Shown here: one piece after another, positions 17,625 through 26,843 of the stretch
How positions within the stretch are numbered: position 1 is the first letter of the stretch
Layout: each line of letters begins with the position of its first letter
Assembly: GCF_007625205.1 (NCBI RefSeq)
Contig: NZ_VMNI01000005.1
Span: 62,001-126,000, forward strand
DNA: 64,000 nt
From: Denitromonas ohlonensis
GTDB taxonomy: Bacteria; Pseudomonadota; Gammaproteobacteria; Burkholderiales; Rhodocyclaceae
Direction: 5' to 3'
Notes under the pieces: generated by a model
Seen by the model: only the letters and a program-made list of their open reading frames with translations
Told to the model about the DNA's origin: nothing
Database searches by the model: none
Translations under genes and position numbers: made by a program

Positions 17625-18392
17625 ATGGATTTGAAAGGCAGTGTTTTTGTCGTAACCGGCGGCGGCTCAGGATTGGGCGCCGCGACGGCACAGATGGTGG
17701 TCGAGGCCGGCGGTAGCGTGGTGTTGGTGGATGTAAACGTCGAAGCCGGCGAAGCACGCGCAGCCGAACTGGGCGCTGCGGCACGCTTCGTAACAACTGA
17801 CGTGACGGATGAAAGCAGCGCTCGCGCCGCTTTTGCCGCGGCAGCCGAAGCCTTTGGCCCGGTCACCGGCCTGGTGAACTGCGCGGGTGTGGCGCCGGCA
17901 GAGAAAGTGCTTGGGCGCGAAGGCGCGCACCGCCTGGATTCCTTTGCCAAGGTGGTCGGGATCAACCTGATCGGCACCTTCAACATGATCCGTCTGGCCG
18001 CCGAAGCGATGAGCCAGAACACGCCCAACGCGATGGGCGAACGTGGCGTGATCGTCAGCACCGCCTCCGTGGCCGCCTTTGATGGTCAGATCGGTCAGGC
18101 GGCCTATGCCGCATCGAAAGGCGGCGTGGTGGCGCTGACCTTGCCGGTGGCGCGCGAGCTGGCGCGCTCGGGCATTCGCGTGATGACCATCGCGCCGGGC
18201 ATCATGGAAACACCGATGCTGATGGGCATGCCGGCCGAAGTGCAGGACGCGCTGGGCAAGATGGTGCCCTTCCCCTCGCGCATGGGCAAGCCGTCGGAGT
18301 ACGCGGCGCTGGTGCGTCACATCGCCGAGAACAGCTATCTGAATGGCGAGGTGATTCGTCTGGATGGCTCGATCCGCATGGCGCCGAAGTAA
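17625..18392 (+). CDS. SDR-family 3-hydroxyacyl-CoA dehydrogenase (HSD17B10-like)
   Basis: A 255-residue short-chain dehydrogenase. The cofactor motif TGGGSGLG is at 11-18, with an acidic residue at the end of the second strand (VLVDV) that favours NAD. NCAGVAP, S148, Y161 and K165 give the full catalytic set. The long insertion after EAMSQN and the C-terminal [18 protein letters not shown] are features of the type II 3-hydroxyacyl-CoA dehydrogenase group, which oxidises 3-hydroxyacyl-CoA in fatty-acid or branched-chain amino-acid breakdown. It is a single gene with its own palindromic operator and a strong terminator. Substrate range is inferred from the family. Confidence 0.88.
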   Translation: MDLKGSVFVVTGGGSGLGAATAQMVVEAGGSVVLVDVNVEAGEARAAELGAAARFVTTDVTDESSARAAFAAAAEAFGPVTGLVNCAGVAPAEKVLGREGAHRLDSFAKVVGINLIGTFNMIRLAAEAMSQNTPNAMGERGVIVSTASVAAFDGQIGQAAYAASKGGVVALTLPVARELARSGIRVMTIAPGIMETPMLMGMPAEVQDALGKMVPFPSRMGKPSEYAALVRHIAENSYLNGEVIRLDGSIRMAPK

Positions 18393-18411
18393 TCTCGCGG
18401 TGTTGTCGGAC

Positions 18412-18440
18412 AAAAACGCGACCCGGGTGGTCGCGTTTTT
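18412..18440 (+). terminator. Rho-independent terminator of the SDR gene
   Basis: The stem AAAAACGCGACC/GGTCGCGTTTTT has a 5-base loop. The flanking A and T runs make it usable in both directions, but only the plus strand carries a gene ahead of it. Confidence 0.9.
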
Positions 18441-18532
18441 CATGGGCGTGCGGTTTGGGGCGTTCGCGCAAGTGTGATACAAGGCGTCGGTTGGTGCGGC
18501 GCAATGTGCACCGAGGTTTTTCATCGAGGTTT

Positions 18533-21001
18533 ATGGTGTCTGATCGATCCGACGCGGCGGTTGATGACAGCGGCGAGTGCTACCACTGCGGCCTGCCCGC
18601 GACTGACGGTGTCCGTTACGACGTGGTGATTGGCGGCGAGCGCCGTCACATGTGTTGTGCGGGGTGTCAGGCGGTGGCGCAGGCGATCGTGGACACCGGC
18701 CTGACCGACTACTACCGCCATCGCGACGCCTTGCCCGAGTCGCGCAAGGAAGCGCTGCCCGAGGCGCTCGGCGAGCTCGGGCTGTTTGATCATCCCGACT
18801 TCCAGAAGACCTTCGTTCGCCCCCTTAGCGAGCGCAGTCGCGAGGCTTCGCTCTTGCTCGAGGGCATTACCTGCGCGGCCTGTGTGTGGCTGAACGAGCA
18901 GCATGTGGCGCGGCTGCCTGGCGTTGAAGCGATCGAGATCAACTACGCGACCCGCCGTGCCCGCGTCCGCTGGGACGCCGAGCGGGTCAAGCTGTCAGAC
19001 ATTCTCGGTGCCATTCAGGCCATCGGTTACCGCGCCTATCCCTATGACGAAGCCCGCTCGGAGGAGATCGCCCGGCGCGAGCGCCGCAGCGCCCTGTGGC
19101 GCCTGTTTGTGGCTGGTTTCGGGATGATGCAGGTGATGATGTACGCCATCCCCGCCTATGTCGCGGGCGAGGGCGACATCACCGCCGATATCGACCAGCT
19201 CTTGCGCTGGGCCAGCCTGGTGCTGACCGTGCCGGTGGTGCTGTACTCGGCCGCGCCCTTCTTTCAGCGGGCCTGGCGCGATGTACGCCTGATGCGCCTC
19301 GGCATGGATGTGCCGGTGGCGCTAGGGGTCGGCAGCGCCTTTGCAGCGAGTTGCTACGCCACGGTGATTGCCTCGGGCGAGGTGTATTTCGACTCGGTGG
19401 CGATGTTTGTGTTCTTCCTGCTGTGTGGTCGCTATTTAGAGATGATCGCGCGGCAGAAGGCCGTGCGCGGCGTCGAGGCCCTGGGCAAAGTCTTGCCGGC
19501 GTTTGCCGAGCGGGTGCTGGTCGATGGCAGCGATGAGCGCGTGCCCGTGTCGACGCTGGTGCCGGGTGACCGTGTGCGGGTGAAGCCGGGCGAGGCGATT
19601 CCTGCGGACGGGCGGGTGCTCGAGGGTGAAAGTGCGGCCGATGAATCCTTGCTGACCGGCGAGAGCCGGCCGGTGCCCAAGTCGGTCGGTGCGGTGGTGA
19701 CGGGCGGCAGCTTGAACATCAGCAGCCCGGTGGTGGTGGAGGTCGAGCAGGTTGGCGACGCCACGCGCCTGGCCGCCATTTTGCGATTGATGGAGCGCGC
19801 CGCCACCGAGAAGCCGCAACTGGTGCGGCAGGCTGACCGCATCGCGGGCTATTTCATCGCGGCGCTGCTGGTGCTGGCGGTATCGGCCGGCATCGGCTGG
19901 TATCTGGTGGATGCTGATCGCGCGTTGTGGGTGTTTGTGTCGGTGCTGGTGGTGAGCTGTCCTTGCGCCCTGTCGCTGGCCACGCCGGCAGCGCTCACGG
20001 TGGCGTCGGATGCACTGGCTCGGCGCGGCGTGCTGGTCACCCGCGGCCACGCGATTGAAGCACTGGCGAGCGCCGATACCATCATGTTCGACAAGACGGG
20101 CACGCTGACCGAGGGCGCGGTGCGTCTGGCGGACATACATACCGCCGACGGCGTGGATCGACAGATCGCGCTGGCCATCGCCGCGGCGCTCGAGCAGGGC
20201 TCGGAGCATGCCATCGCCTCCGGTGTCCGCGCGGCTTCGAAAGGCGTGCGCAAGCAGGCCATGGCCGTCATCGCGCAGACCGGGCGCGGCGTCGAAGGCG
20301 TGATCGATGGGCAGCGTTATCGCATCGGACGCGAGGATTTTGTCGAAGAGTTGGCGCGCTCTCCGTTGCCGGTGGCGCTCCGTGCCGCCCCGGGCGACGT
20401 TCGGACGCCCGTGTTTTTGGGCGGCGACAAAGGCTGGCTGGCCATCTTGCTGCTGGAGGACGAGACCCGGCCGCAGGCGCGCGAGGCGCTGCAGTGGATG
20501 GCCTCTCACGGTCTGGCGCTCGGCATTCTGAGCGGCGATGCGCCGCAGACGGTCAAGGCCTTTGCGGAAAAGCTCGGTGTGGCGAATGCCTCTGGCGGGC
20601 TGTCACCGCAGGACAAGCATGCGGCCATCGAGACGCTTCAGGCGCAGGGGCGCGTGGTGGCGATGGTCGGTGATGGCGTCAATGACGCGCCGGTGCTCGC
20701 CAAGGCGCATGTGTCGATTGCGATGGGCGAGGGCACCGAGCTGGCCCGGACGCACGCTGATATCGTCCTGCTGGGCGGTCAGATGATGGCGCTGACCGAG
20801 GGCATTGTGCTGGCGCGGCGCACACTGAAGATCATCCGGCAAAACCTGTTCTGGTCATTCGGCTACAATTTTCTGGCCATTCCGCTGGCCGTGGCAGGGT
20901 GGGTGACGCCTTGGATGGCGGGTATCGGCATGTCAGCCAGCTCCCTTTTTGTCGTGCTCAACGCTTTGCGTTTGCAGCGTGGACGCTCGGCGCGTGAGTG
21001 A
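18533..21001 (+). CDS. ccoI: Copper-translocating P-type ATPase for cbb3 oxidase assembly
   Basis: An 822-residue CcoI/FixI-type P1B ATPase, which moves copper for the CcoN active site. The N-terminus has a Cys-rich segment (ECYHCG and CCAGC) typical of CcoI, then one heavy-metal domain with GITCAAC near residue 112. Eight membrane helices follow, with CPC in SCPCALSLATPAAL near 476 and the phosphorylation site DKTGT near 520. The hinge GDGVNDAPVLAKAHVSIAMGEG lies in the C-terminal third. ATG 18533 has GAGG just upstream. The stop overlaps the region of the ccoS start, and the position upstream of ccoNOQP fits its role. It is distinct from the CopA-type pump at 39.8 kb. Confidence 0.96.
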   Translation: MVSDRSDAAVDDSGECYHCGLPATDGVRYDVVIGGERRHMCCAGCQAVAQAIVDTGLTDYYRHRDALPESRKEALPEALGELGLFDHPDFQKTFVRPLSERSREASLLLEGITCAACVWLNEQHVARLPGVEAIEINYATRRARVRWDAERVKLSDILGAIQAIGYRAYPYDEARSEEIARRERRSALWRLFVAGFGMMQVMMYAIPAYVAGEGDITADIDQLLRWASLVLTVPVVLYSAAPFFQRAWRDVRLMRLGMDVPVALGVGSAFAASCYATVIASGEVYFDSVAMFVFFLLCGRYLEMIARQKAVRGVEALGKVLPAFAERVLVDGSDERVPVSTLVPGDRVRVKPGEAIPADGRVLEGESAADESLLTGESRPVPKSVGAVVTGGSLNISSPVVVEVEQVGDATRLAAILRLMERAATEKPQLVRQADRIAGYFIAALLVLAVSAGIGWYLVDADRALWVFVSVLVVSCPCALSLATPAALTVASDALARRGVLVTRGHAIEALASADTIMFDKTGTLTEGAVRLADIHTADGVDRQIALAIAAALEQGSEHAIASGVRAASKGVRKQAMAVIAQTGRGVEGVIDGQRYRIGREDFVEELARSPLPVALRAAPGDVRTPVFLGGDKGWLAILLLEDETRPQAREALQWMASHGLALGILSGDAPQTVKAFAEKLGVANASGGLSPQDKHAAIETLQAQGRVVAMVGDGVNDAPVLAKAHVSIAMGEGTELARTHADIVLLGGQMMALTEGIVLARRTLKIIRQNLFWSFGYNFLAIPLAVAGWVTPWMAGIGMSASSLFVVLNALRLQRGRSARE

Positions 21002-21003
21002 TC

Positions 21004-21213
21004 ATGGATAGCTTGTATTTGCTGATTCCACTTTCCGTCTTCCTGGTCTTTGTGATCGGCCTGCTGTTCTGGTGGTCGGTGCGCTCGGGGCAGTTCGACG
21101 ACCTCGAGGGGCCCGCGTATAGAATGATGATGGACGACGATAAACCGCCGTCGGCGAAGGATGCCGACGGTCCGGCCGGAAATACCCCAAAAAACGGGCG
21201 GGACGTCGGCTGA
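21004..21213 (+). CDS. ccoS: cbb3 oxidase assembly protein CcoS
   Basis: A 69-residue single-span protein. Residues 5-25 are the membrane helix (LLIPLSVFLVFVIGLLFWWSV), followed by the hallmark SGQFDDLEGPAYRMMMDDD. CcoS is needed to insert cofactors into the cbb3 oxidase. The ATG at 21004 is 3 bp after the ccoI stop; a GTG at 20998 overlapping ccoI is an alternative. The long acidic-to-basic tail after residue 45 is variable in the family. Confidence 0.93.
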   Translation: MDSLYLLIPLSVFLVFVIGLLFWWSVRSGQFDDLEGPAYRMMMDDDKPPSAKDADGPAGNTPKNGRDVG

Positions 21214-21245
21214 TTGATCGCATCTCGGCTGACTATTTTTCCAGA

Positions 21246-21286
21246 TTGATCCATGTCAACGCCCCTATTTTGCGCATAGTCATACT
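21246..21286 (+). promoter_or_regulatory. ANR/FNR box and -10 of the small-RNA promoter
   Basis: TTGATCCATGTCAA (21246-21259) matches the FNR consensus in both half-sites with a 4-base spacer. CATACT (21281-21286) begins 28.5 bp from the box centre, giving a start near 21293 with the box at about -41. No protein gene follows; a terminator lies 78-105 bp downstream. Confidence 0.72.
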
Positions 21287-21292
21287 ACGCAC

Positions 21293-21398
21293 ATGGGTAT
21301 TGGCATGTGCCGCGCCGACGCGGCGCTGGCGTGCCAGCCAAACGGTTTCAAGTCTCTCTGTTGGGGTTGGGGGTGCGTGCAAACGCACCCTTTTTTTT
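21293..21398 (+). ncRNA. Candidate oxygen-regulated small RNA between ccoS and ccoN
   Basis: Predicted transcript of about 106 nt from the ANR promoter to a strong terminator. The 5' part folds as GGCATG ... CGTGCC enclosing GCCGCG-CCGA-CGCGGC. A pyrimidine-rich single-stranded stretch follows (GTCTCTCTG, 21352-21360), then a G-rich linker and the terminal hairpin. No convincing reading frame fits within it: the only frame runs straight through the terminator. Size, regulator and layout resemble FnrS of enterobacteria and the FNR-induced RNAs of Neisseria, though no sequence identity is claimed. GUCUCUC is complementary to GAGAGAC in the ccoO ribosome site. Expression is inferred from sequence only. 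Confidence 0.6.
21371..21398 (+). terminator. Terminator of the candidate small RNA
   Basis: Stem GGGTGCGT/ACGCACCC with a GCAA (GNRA) tetraloop and eight Ts (21391-21398). It separates ccoI-ccoS and the small RNA from the ccoN promoter. Confidence 0.92.
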
Positions 21399-21465
21399 GC
21401 GCCTCGTATACCCTTAACCCCCATAGCGTCAAGGCTTTGCGCGCATCTTGCAGTGCAATACAATA

Positions 21466-21506
21466 TTGACCTGTATCAAAAGCTCGACCCGGTCTAGGGG
21501 TATCCT
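21466..21506 (+). promoter_or_regulatory. ANR/FNR-dependent promoter of ccoNOQP
   Basis: The ANR box TTGACCTGTATCAA (21466-21479) is centred 28.5 bp before TATCCT (21501-21506), the class II activator arrangement. The predicted start is near 21513, about 68 bp ahead of ccoN. This fits induction of cbb3 oxidase when oxygen is low. Confidence 0.82.
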
Positions 21507-21580
21507 TCGTCCGGTGCATATTCGGCAGCCATGCCAGTATGCAGGGGGGTTCCAGGTTTTAATTCTAAGAGGTGACTCAC

Positions 21581-23005
21581 ATGCAATCGCAAGCGACTTA
21601 CAACTATAAAGTCGTGCGCCAGTTCGCCATCATGACGGTGGTGTGGGGGATCGTGGGCATGCTGGTCGGCGTGATCGTCGCAGCACAGCTCGTATGGCCC
21701 GAACTGAACTTCGCCGAGTGGTTCCACTTTGGTCGACTGCGCCCGTTACACACAAACGCCGTGATCTTTGCCTTTGGCGGCTGTGCGCTGTTTGCAACGT
21801 CTTACTATGTGGTGCAACGCACGAACCATGTGCCCTTGTTTGCACCCAAGTTGGCATCATTTACGTTCTGGGGATGGCAACTCGTCATCTTGCTCGCCGC
21901 GATCACCTTGCCGCTGGGGATTACCACCAGCAAGGAATACGCCGAGCTCGAGTGGCCGATCGATCTGTTGATTGCGGTCGTGTGGGTGTCTTACGCGATC
22001 GTCTTCTTCGGGACCATCGCCAAGCGCAAGACGTCGCACATTTATGTGGCCAACTGGTTCTACGGTGCATTCATCCTTGCGGTGGCTTTGCTGCATATCG
22101 TCAATAGCGCGGCGATTCCGGTCAGCCTGACCAAGTCCTACTCCGCCTATGCGGGTGTGCAGGATGCGATGATCCAGTGGTGGTACGGCCACAATGCGGT
22201 AGGCTTCTTCCTGACCGCTGGCTTCTTGGGCATGATGTATTACTTTGTGCCAAAGCAGGCCGACCGTCCGGTCTATTCCTATCGCCTGTCGGTGGTGCAC
22301 TTTTGGGCGCTGATCTTCACTTACATGTGGGCCGGCCCTCACCACCTGCACTACACGGCGTTGCCGGACTGGACTCAGTCTGTGGGCATGGTTTTCTCGC
22401 TGATTCTGCTGGCACCGTCGTGGGGCGGCATGATCAACGGCATCATGACCTTGTCGGGCGCGTGGCATAAGCTCCGTACTGATCCGATTCTCAAATTCCT
22501 GATCACCTCGCTGTCCTTCTACGGCATGTCGACCTTCGAAGGTCCGATGATGTCGGTGAAAACCGTGAATGCGCTGTCGCATTACACCGACTGGACCGTC
22601 GGTCATGTGCACTCGGGCGCACTTGGCTGGGTGGCCATGGTGTCGATTGGTGCGATGTACTACCTGCTGCCGCGTATGTACGGCAAGACTGAAATGTATT
22701 CGACCAAGCTGATCACGACCCACTTCTGGATCGCGACCATCGGTGTCGTTTTGTACATTGCCTCGATGTGGATTGCCGGTGTTATGCAGGGCCTGATGTG
22801 GCGTGCCACCAACCCGGATGGCACATTGACCTACTCCTTCGTTGAGTCGGTCAAGGCCAGCTATCCGTTCTGGTCGATCCGTCTGCTCGGTGGTGTGCTC
22901 TTCCTCGGCGGCATGCTTCTCATGTTCTACAACATGGTGAAGACGATCGCTGGTCAGAAAGCCTACAGCGCACCGGTGGTCGCGCCGCAGGCCGCACACG
23001 CCTAA
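21581..23005 (+). CDS. ccoN: cbb3-type cytochrome c oxidase subunit I
   Basis: A 474-residue catalytic subunit with about 12 membrane helices; it holds heme b and the heme b3-CuB centre that reduces oxygen to water. ATG 21581 has AAGAGGTG about 6 bp upstream. [13 protein letters not shown] supplies a heme-b His; [25 protein letters not shown] holds the CuB His and the Tyr used in cbb3 enzymes; [13 protein letters not shown] holds the His pair; and [17 protein letters not shown] the late heme ligands. It heads ccoNOQP behind its own ANR promoter. Confidence 0.98.
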   Translation: MQSQATYNYKVVRQFAIMTVVWGIVGMLVGVIVAAQLVWPELNFAEWFHFGRLRPLHTNAVIFAFGGCALFATSYYVVQRTNHVPLFAPKLASFTFWGWQLVILLAAITLPLGITTSKEYAELEWPIDLLIAVVWVSYAIVFFGTIAKRKTSHIYVANWFYGAFILAVALLHIVNSAAIPVSLTKSYSAYAGVQDAMIQWWYGHNAVGFFLTAGFLGMMYYFVPKQADRPVYSYRLSVVHFWALIFTYMWAGPHHLHYTALPDWTQSVGMVFSLILLAPSWGGMINGIMTLSGAWHKLRTDPILKFLITSLSFYGMSTFEGPMMSVKTVNALSHYTDWTVGHVHSGALGWVAMVSIGAMYYLLPRMYGKTEMYSTKLITTHFWIATIGVVLYIASMWIAGVMQGLMWRATNPDGTLTYSFVESVKASYPFWSIRLLGGVLFLGGMLLMFYNMVKTIAGQKAYSAPVVAPQAAHA

Positions 23006-23020
23006 TCCGGAGAGACGAAA

Positions 23021-23641
23021 ATGGCTCAATCGAAGCATGATTTTATCGAGCGCAGCGTCGGTTGGATGATCGTCCTGACGCTGTTGGTGATCAGTATTGG
23101 TGGTCTGGTGGAAATCGTTCCGCTGTTCTTCCAGAAATCGACGACGACGCCGACCAACGAAATAGTCAAACCCTACGATCCGGTCAGTCTGGTCGGGCGG
23201 GACGTGTATATCCGCGAAGGTTGCTACAACTGCCATTCGCAGATGATTCGTCCTTTCCGTGCCGAAACCGAGCGCTATGGCCACTATTCGGTCGCTGGTG
23301 AGTTTGTCTATGACCATCCTTTCCAGTGGGGGTCCAAGCGTACCGGGCCGGATCTGGCTCGTGTCGGCGGTCGTTATTCGGACGAATGGCATCGTATTCA
23401 CCTGAACAACCCGCGCGACGTGGTGCCTGAGTCGAACATGCCGGCTTTTCCGTGGCTGGAGCGTCCGGTCTCGGTGAGCGACATCGAAGACAAGATGCGC
23501 GCGTTGAACATGGTTGGTCTGCACAAGTATTCGGACGAGGAGATTGCCGGCGCCAAGGCGGCCCTCGAAGGCAAGACCGAGATGGATGCCGTGATCGCGT
23601 ACCTTCAGGGTATGGGTCTCGCGCTTCAGAACGTGCAGTGA
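23021..23641 (+). CDS. ccoO: cbb3-type oxidase mono-heme subunit II
   Basis: A 206-residue membrane-anchored c-type cytochrome. One helix (about 15-37) precedes a periplasmic domain with the heme site CYNCH at 68-72. The methionine ligand is probably in the later SNMPAFPWL. It passes electrons from CcoP towards CcoN. Its ribosome site GGAGAGAC (7 bp from the ATG) is complementary to the pyrimidine stretch of the candidate small RNA upstream. It begins 15 bp after ccoN. Confidence 0.97.
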   Translation: MAQSKHDFIERSVGWMIVLTLLVISIGGLVEIVPLFFQKSTTTPTNEIVKPYDPVSLVGRDVYIREGCYNCHSQMIRPFRAETERYGHYSVAGEFVYDHPFQWGSKRTGPDLARVGGRYSDEWHRIHLNNPRDVVPESNMPAFPWLERPVSVSDIEDKMRALNMVGLHKYSDEEIAGAKAALEGKTEMDAVIAYLQGMGLALQNVQ

Positions 23642-23658
23642 CAGGGTGAGGTGGCGTC

Positions 23659-23841
23659 GTGGAACTCAATGATCTGCGTTCAATCCTGACGGTGCTGGGT
23701 TTGGTGTGTTTCCTGGGGATTTGTTTCTGGGCGTACAGCAAGTCGGCAAAGCAGGGGTTTGACGAAGCGGCGCAACTGCCCTTCACCGATGACGATCTGC
23801 CGGTCCGGAAAGATCCGGGCCAGCAACGGAAGGAAGGATAA
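23659..23841 (+). CDS. ccoQ: cbb3-type oxidase small subunit CcoQ
   Basis: A 60-residue single-helix protein beginning from GTG (MELNDLRS). The helix covers residues 9-27 and is followed by the family signature WAYSKSAKQGFDEAAQLPF. CcoQ stabilises association of CcoP with the core. It lies between ccoO and ccoP with 17-bp and 4-bp gaps, which fixes the reading despite its size. Confidence 0.95.
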   Translation: MELNDLRSILTVLGLVCFLGICFWAYSKSAKQGFDEAAQLPFTDDDLPVRKDPGQQRKEG

Positions 23842-23845
23842 GAAA

Positions 23846-24766
23846 ATGGCTGACTTTGTGAGCGGCTTCTGGAATGCTTACGTCATGGTTCTCGTGAGCC
23901 TGAGTATCGCGTTCTGTGTATTCATTCTGATGTCCAATATGGGCGAAGGAAAAGGCGCCCGGAAGGGCGAAAAGGTCGAACTGCACGGACACGTGTGGGA
24001 CGAAACGCTGGCGGAGTACAATAATCCGCTGCCGCAGTGGTGGAAGTACCTGTACTGGATCACCGTGTTTTTCGCGATCTTCTATATGGCGGCTTACCCG
24101 GGTTTCGGTAACGTTAAAGGCTTCCTGAACTGGTCGTCCGCCGGTCAGTACGACGGAGAAATGACCAAAGCGGAGGCGACCTACGCACCGATCTTCAAAA
24201 AGTATGCGGAAATGGATCTGGCGGCTGTTGCGGCGGACCCGGAAGCCAAGGCCATGGGGCGTCGTCTGTTCCTGACCTACTGTGCGCAGTGTCATGGCGG
24301 TGACGCGCGGGGTGCCAAGGGCTTCCCGAACCTGGCCGACAATGATTGGCTGTATGGCGGCGAACCCGATGTGATCAAGACTACGATCCTTGGCGGCCGT
24401 CAGGGCATCATGCCGCCGATGGGCGCAGCCCTGGGCGGCGACGGCACTGAAGATGTGGCCAACTATGTGCGCTCGCTCTCCGGTCTGGCCCATGACTCGC
24501 TGCGCGCCGGTCGCGGAAAGGAAATGTTCGAGCAGAACTGTGCGGCCTGCCACGGTGCGGATGGCAAGGGGATGCACGCCGTCGGCGCGCCGAACCTGAC
24601 TGACGAAACCTGGCTGTATGGTTCGTCGAAGGCCACTATCATCGAGACCATTACCAAGGGTCGCAGCAACCGGATGCCAGCGTTCGAAGCCTTCTTGGGC
24701 AACGACAAAACGCATCTTCTGGCCGCCTATGTGTACGGGTTGTCGGACAAGGCGGGCGCCAAGTAA
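23846..24766 (+). CDS. ccoP: cbb3-type oxidase di-heme subunit III
   Basis: A 306-residue subunit. ATG 23846 has AAGGAAGGA about 9 bp upstream. It has two N-terminal helices (about 10-30 and 65-83), with the conserved HVWDETLAEYNNPLP and PQWWKYLYWITV between and around them, as in long-form CcoP. Two periplasmic c-type heme domains follow, with sites CAQCH at 146-150 and CAACH at 232-236 and Met ligands in GIMPPMG and NRMPAF. It accepts electrons from soluble cytochromes. Confidence 0.98.
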   Translation: MADFVSGFWNAYVMVLVSLSIAFCVFILMSNMGEGKGARKGEKVELHGHVWDETLAEYNNPLPQWWKYLYWITVFFAIFYMAAYPGFGNVKGFLNWSSAGQYDGEMTKAEATYAPIFKKYAEMDLAAVAADPEAKAMGRRLFLTYCAQCHGGDARGAKGFPNLADNDWLYGGEPDVIKTTILGGRQGIMPPMGAALGGDGTEDVANYVRSLSGLAHDSLRAGRGKEMFEQNCAACHGADGKGMHAVGAPNLTDETWLYGSSKATIIETITKGRSNRMPAFEAFLGNDKTHLLAAYVYGLSDKAGAK

Positions 24767-24799
24767 TACTGTCAGTCTGTCTTTTGAAAGCGCAGGTCT

Positions 24800-24822
24800 C
24801 CCCGGGTACGCCCGGGGATATT
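24800..24822 (+). terminator. Hairpin between ccoP and ccoG
   Basis: CCCCGGG/CCCGGGG closed by a TACG (UNCG-type) loop, followed by ATATTT. The short, weak T tract suggests partial termination or 3'-end protection of ccoNOQP mRNA, with read-through into ccoG. Confidence 0.55.
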
Positions 24823-24861
24823 TGCGGCAACAAAATTAGAACATATTGATATTGCGATCTC

Positions 24862-26313
24862 ATGACAAACCCCACTCCCCAGCCCATCAAAATCGTGCCT
24901 CCCAAAAAGAAAGCGGCCGCGTTGGAAGGCCAGGAGGGTTCGCTCTACGAGGCGCGCAAGAAAATCTATGTGCGGGCCATCAGTGGTGTGTTCACCAACT
25001 GGCGATGGATTCTGGTGTGGGTTACGCAGTTGCTGTATTACGGCCTGCCGTGGTTGCAGTGGAACGGTCGGCAGGCAGTGCTGTTTCATCTGGTCGAGCG
25101 CAAGTTCTATATCTTTGGCTGGGTGTTCTGGCCGCAGGATGTGTTCTTTCTGGCGATCCTGCTGATCATTTCCGCTTACGCGCTGTTCTTCTTTACCGCC
25201 GTGGCGGGTCGATTGTGGTGTGGCTATGCTTGCCCGCAAACGGTCTACACCGAGATATTCCTCTGGATCGAGGAGAAGATCGAGGGCGACCGGAACAAGC
25301 GCATGAAGCTGGACAACGCGCCCATGAGCGCGCGCAAGTTCCGGCTCAAGGCAAGCAAGCATGCGGTCTGGGCGGCTGTCGCCTTGTGGACCGGCTTTAC
25401 CTTTGTGGCCTACTTCACGCCGCTCAAGGAATTGCTGGCGTCCTTCTCGCCCTTTAGCTTTGGCGGGTGGGAGATTTTCTGGATTCTGTTCTACGGTGCT
25501 TTCACCTACTTCTTCGCCGGCATCATGCGCGAACAGGTGTGCAAGTACATGTGCCCGTATGCTCGCTTTCAAGGCGTGATGTTCGACCCGGATACCTTGG
25601 TCATCACTTATGACGAAGAGCGCGGCGAGCCGAGAGGGGCGCGCAAGAAGGGTGTCGATCCGGCCTCGGTCGGCAAGGGCGACTGCGTCGATTGCGGTAT
25701 CTGTGTTCAGGTGTGCCCGACGGGCATCGACATCCGTGATGGCTTGCAGTACGAGTGTATTGGTTGTGCGGCATGTATCGATGCCTGCGACCAGGTCATG
25801 GACAAAATGGACTACCCGCGCGGCCTGATCCGCTACTCAACCGAGAACGCGATCAAGAAGCACTGGGGGCGCAAGGAAATCCTTGGCCATGTGATGCGGC
25901 CGAGAACCCTGATTTATGGTGGCATTCTGGCGGCCGTGTGTCTGGCCTTTGTCTGGGGCCTGGCGACGCGCGAGCCCTTGCGAATGGACATCATCCGCGA
26001 CCGTGCGACGCTCTCCCGCGAGGTGGCCGGGGGCTTTATCGAGAACGTCTATCAGCTTCAGGTCATGAACATGACCGAGGCGCCGCGGAGTTTCGACGTG
26101 ACCGTCGACGGGCTCGATGGCATCCGGATATCTGACTTCAGCGGCAAGATCGACGTCGCACCGGCAACGATGCAGGCCGTGACGGTGCGGGTTCAGGTGC
26201 CCGTCGATACGGGTGAGCCCGGCTCGTCGAATGTGATCCATTTTGAAATCAAGGCGAGCGATGACACCTCCGTCGGTGTGCGTGAAGCCTCCACTTTTCT
26301 GTTGCCCCGTTGA
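24862..26313 (+). CDS. ccoG: cbb3 oxidase assembly ferredoxin-like protein CcoG
   Basis: A 483-residue membrane iron-sulfur protein (FixG/RdxA family), proposed to reduce copper(II) for cbb3 maturation. About five helices are visible. RLWCGYACPQTVYTE and EQVCKYMCPYARFQG are the family's Cys-Pro motifs. Two 4Fe-4S clusters are predicted from CVDCGICVQVCPTG and CIGCAACIDACD (about residues 275-315). The C-terminal 130 residues form a periplasmic immunoglobulin-like domain. Confidence 0.96.
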   Translation: MTNPTPQPIKIVPPKKKAAALEGQEGSLYEARKKIYVRAISGVFTNWRWILVWVTQLLYYGLPWLQWNGRQAVLFHLVERKFYIFGWVFWPQDVFFLAILLIISAYALFFFTAVAGRLWCGYACPQTVYTEIFLWIEEKIEGDRNKRMKLDNAPMSARKFRLKASKHAVWAAVALWTGFTFVAYFTPLKELLASFSPFSFGGWEIFWILFYGAFTYFFAGIMREQVCKYMCPYARFQGVMFDPDTLVITYDEERGEPRGARKKGVDPASVGKGDCVDCGICVQVCPTGIDIRDGLQYECIGCAACIDACDQVMDKMDYPRGLIRYSTENAIKKHWGRKEILGHVMRPRTLIYGGILAAVCLAFVWGLATREPLRMDIIRDRATLSREVAGGFIENVYQLQVMNMTEAPRSFDVTVDGLDGIRISDFSGKIDVAPATMQAVTVRVQVPVDTGEPGSSNVIHFEIKASDDTSVGVREASTFLLPR

Positions 26314-26315
26314 GT

Positions 26316-26831
26316 ATGAGTATGAGCATGGCTCTGAATAAAACTGCGTCGCCCTGGTTTCGCCAAGCCTGGCCCTGGTTTCTGGTGTCGCTGCCTGCGA
26401 CGGCCGTGATTGCCGGGTTCATCACGCTCTGGCTGGCGGTCGAGTCCGACGATGGCTTGGTGGCTGACGACTACTACAAGCAAGGGCTCGCGCTGCAGCA
26501 ATCGATTGTGCGCGACCACGAAGCCGCGCGCCTCGGACTGGCGGCCAAGCTCCGGTTCGACGGCGGCCAGATCGCGCTGAGCTTGTCGAGTAACGACGGC
26601 GCTGCGCCAGCGACCGTGTTCCTGCGGCTGGTGCATCCGACCCAGCCAGATATGGATCGCGCCATTTCGCTGGTGGGTGATAACGGAAACTACACGGCAA
26701 GCACCGACGCGCTGGACGGGCGTTGGCAAGTCTTGCTCGAAGACGAGTCCCGCGCATGGCGTTTGACCGGGACCATTGAACTCCCCGCAGAGACAGAAGT
26801 GCGCCTGGCGGCGCAAAAACCTGTGAACTGA
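26316..26831 (+). CDS. ccoH: FixH/CcoH cbb3 assembly protein
   Basis: A 171-residue membrane protein of the FixH family. Three in-frame ATGs (26316, 26322, 26328) sit in a GAGTATGAG repeat, and no strong ribosome site picks one; the first, 2 bp after the ccoG stop, suggests translational coupling. A helix at about 18-43 ends in the diagnostic SDDGLVADDYYKQGLALQQ. A periplasmic beta-rich domain follows. FixH interacts with the CcoI pump in studied species. Confidence 0.9.
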   Translation: MSMSMALNKTASPWFRQAWPWFLVSLPATAVIAGFITLWLAVESDDGLVADDYYKQGLALQQSIVRDHEAARLGLAAKLRFDGGQIALSLSSNDGAAPATVFLRLVHPTQPDMDRAISLVGDNGNYTASTDALDGRWQVLLEDESRAWRLTGTIELPAETEVRLAAQKPVN

Positions 26832-26843
26832 AGGAGAAGCATC

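Noticed and set aside
21246-21497. An 83-codon frame between ccoS and ccoN
   Set aside because: It runs through the strong terminator at 21371-21398 and starts inside the ANR box.
24846-24860. TTGATATTGCGATC ahead of ccoG as an ANR box
   Set aside because: Only the left half-site fits.
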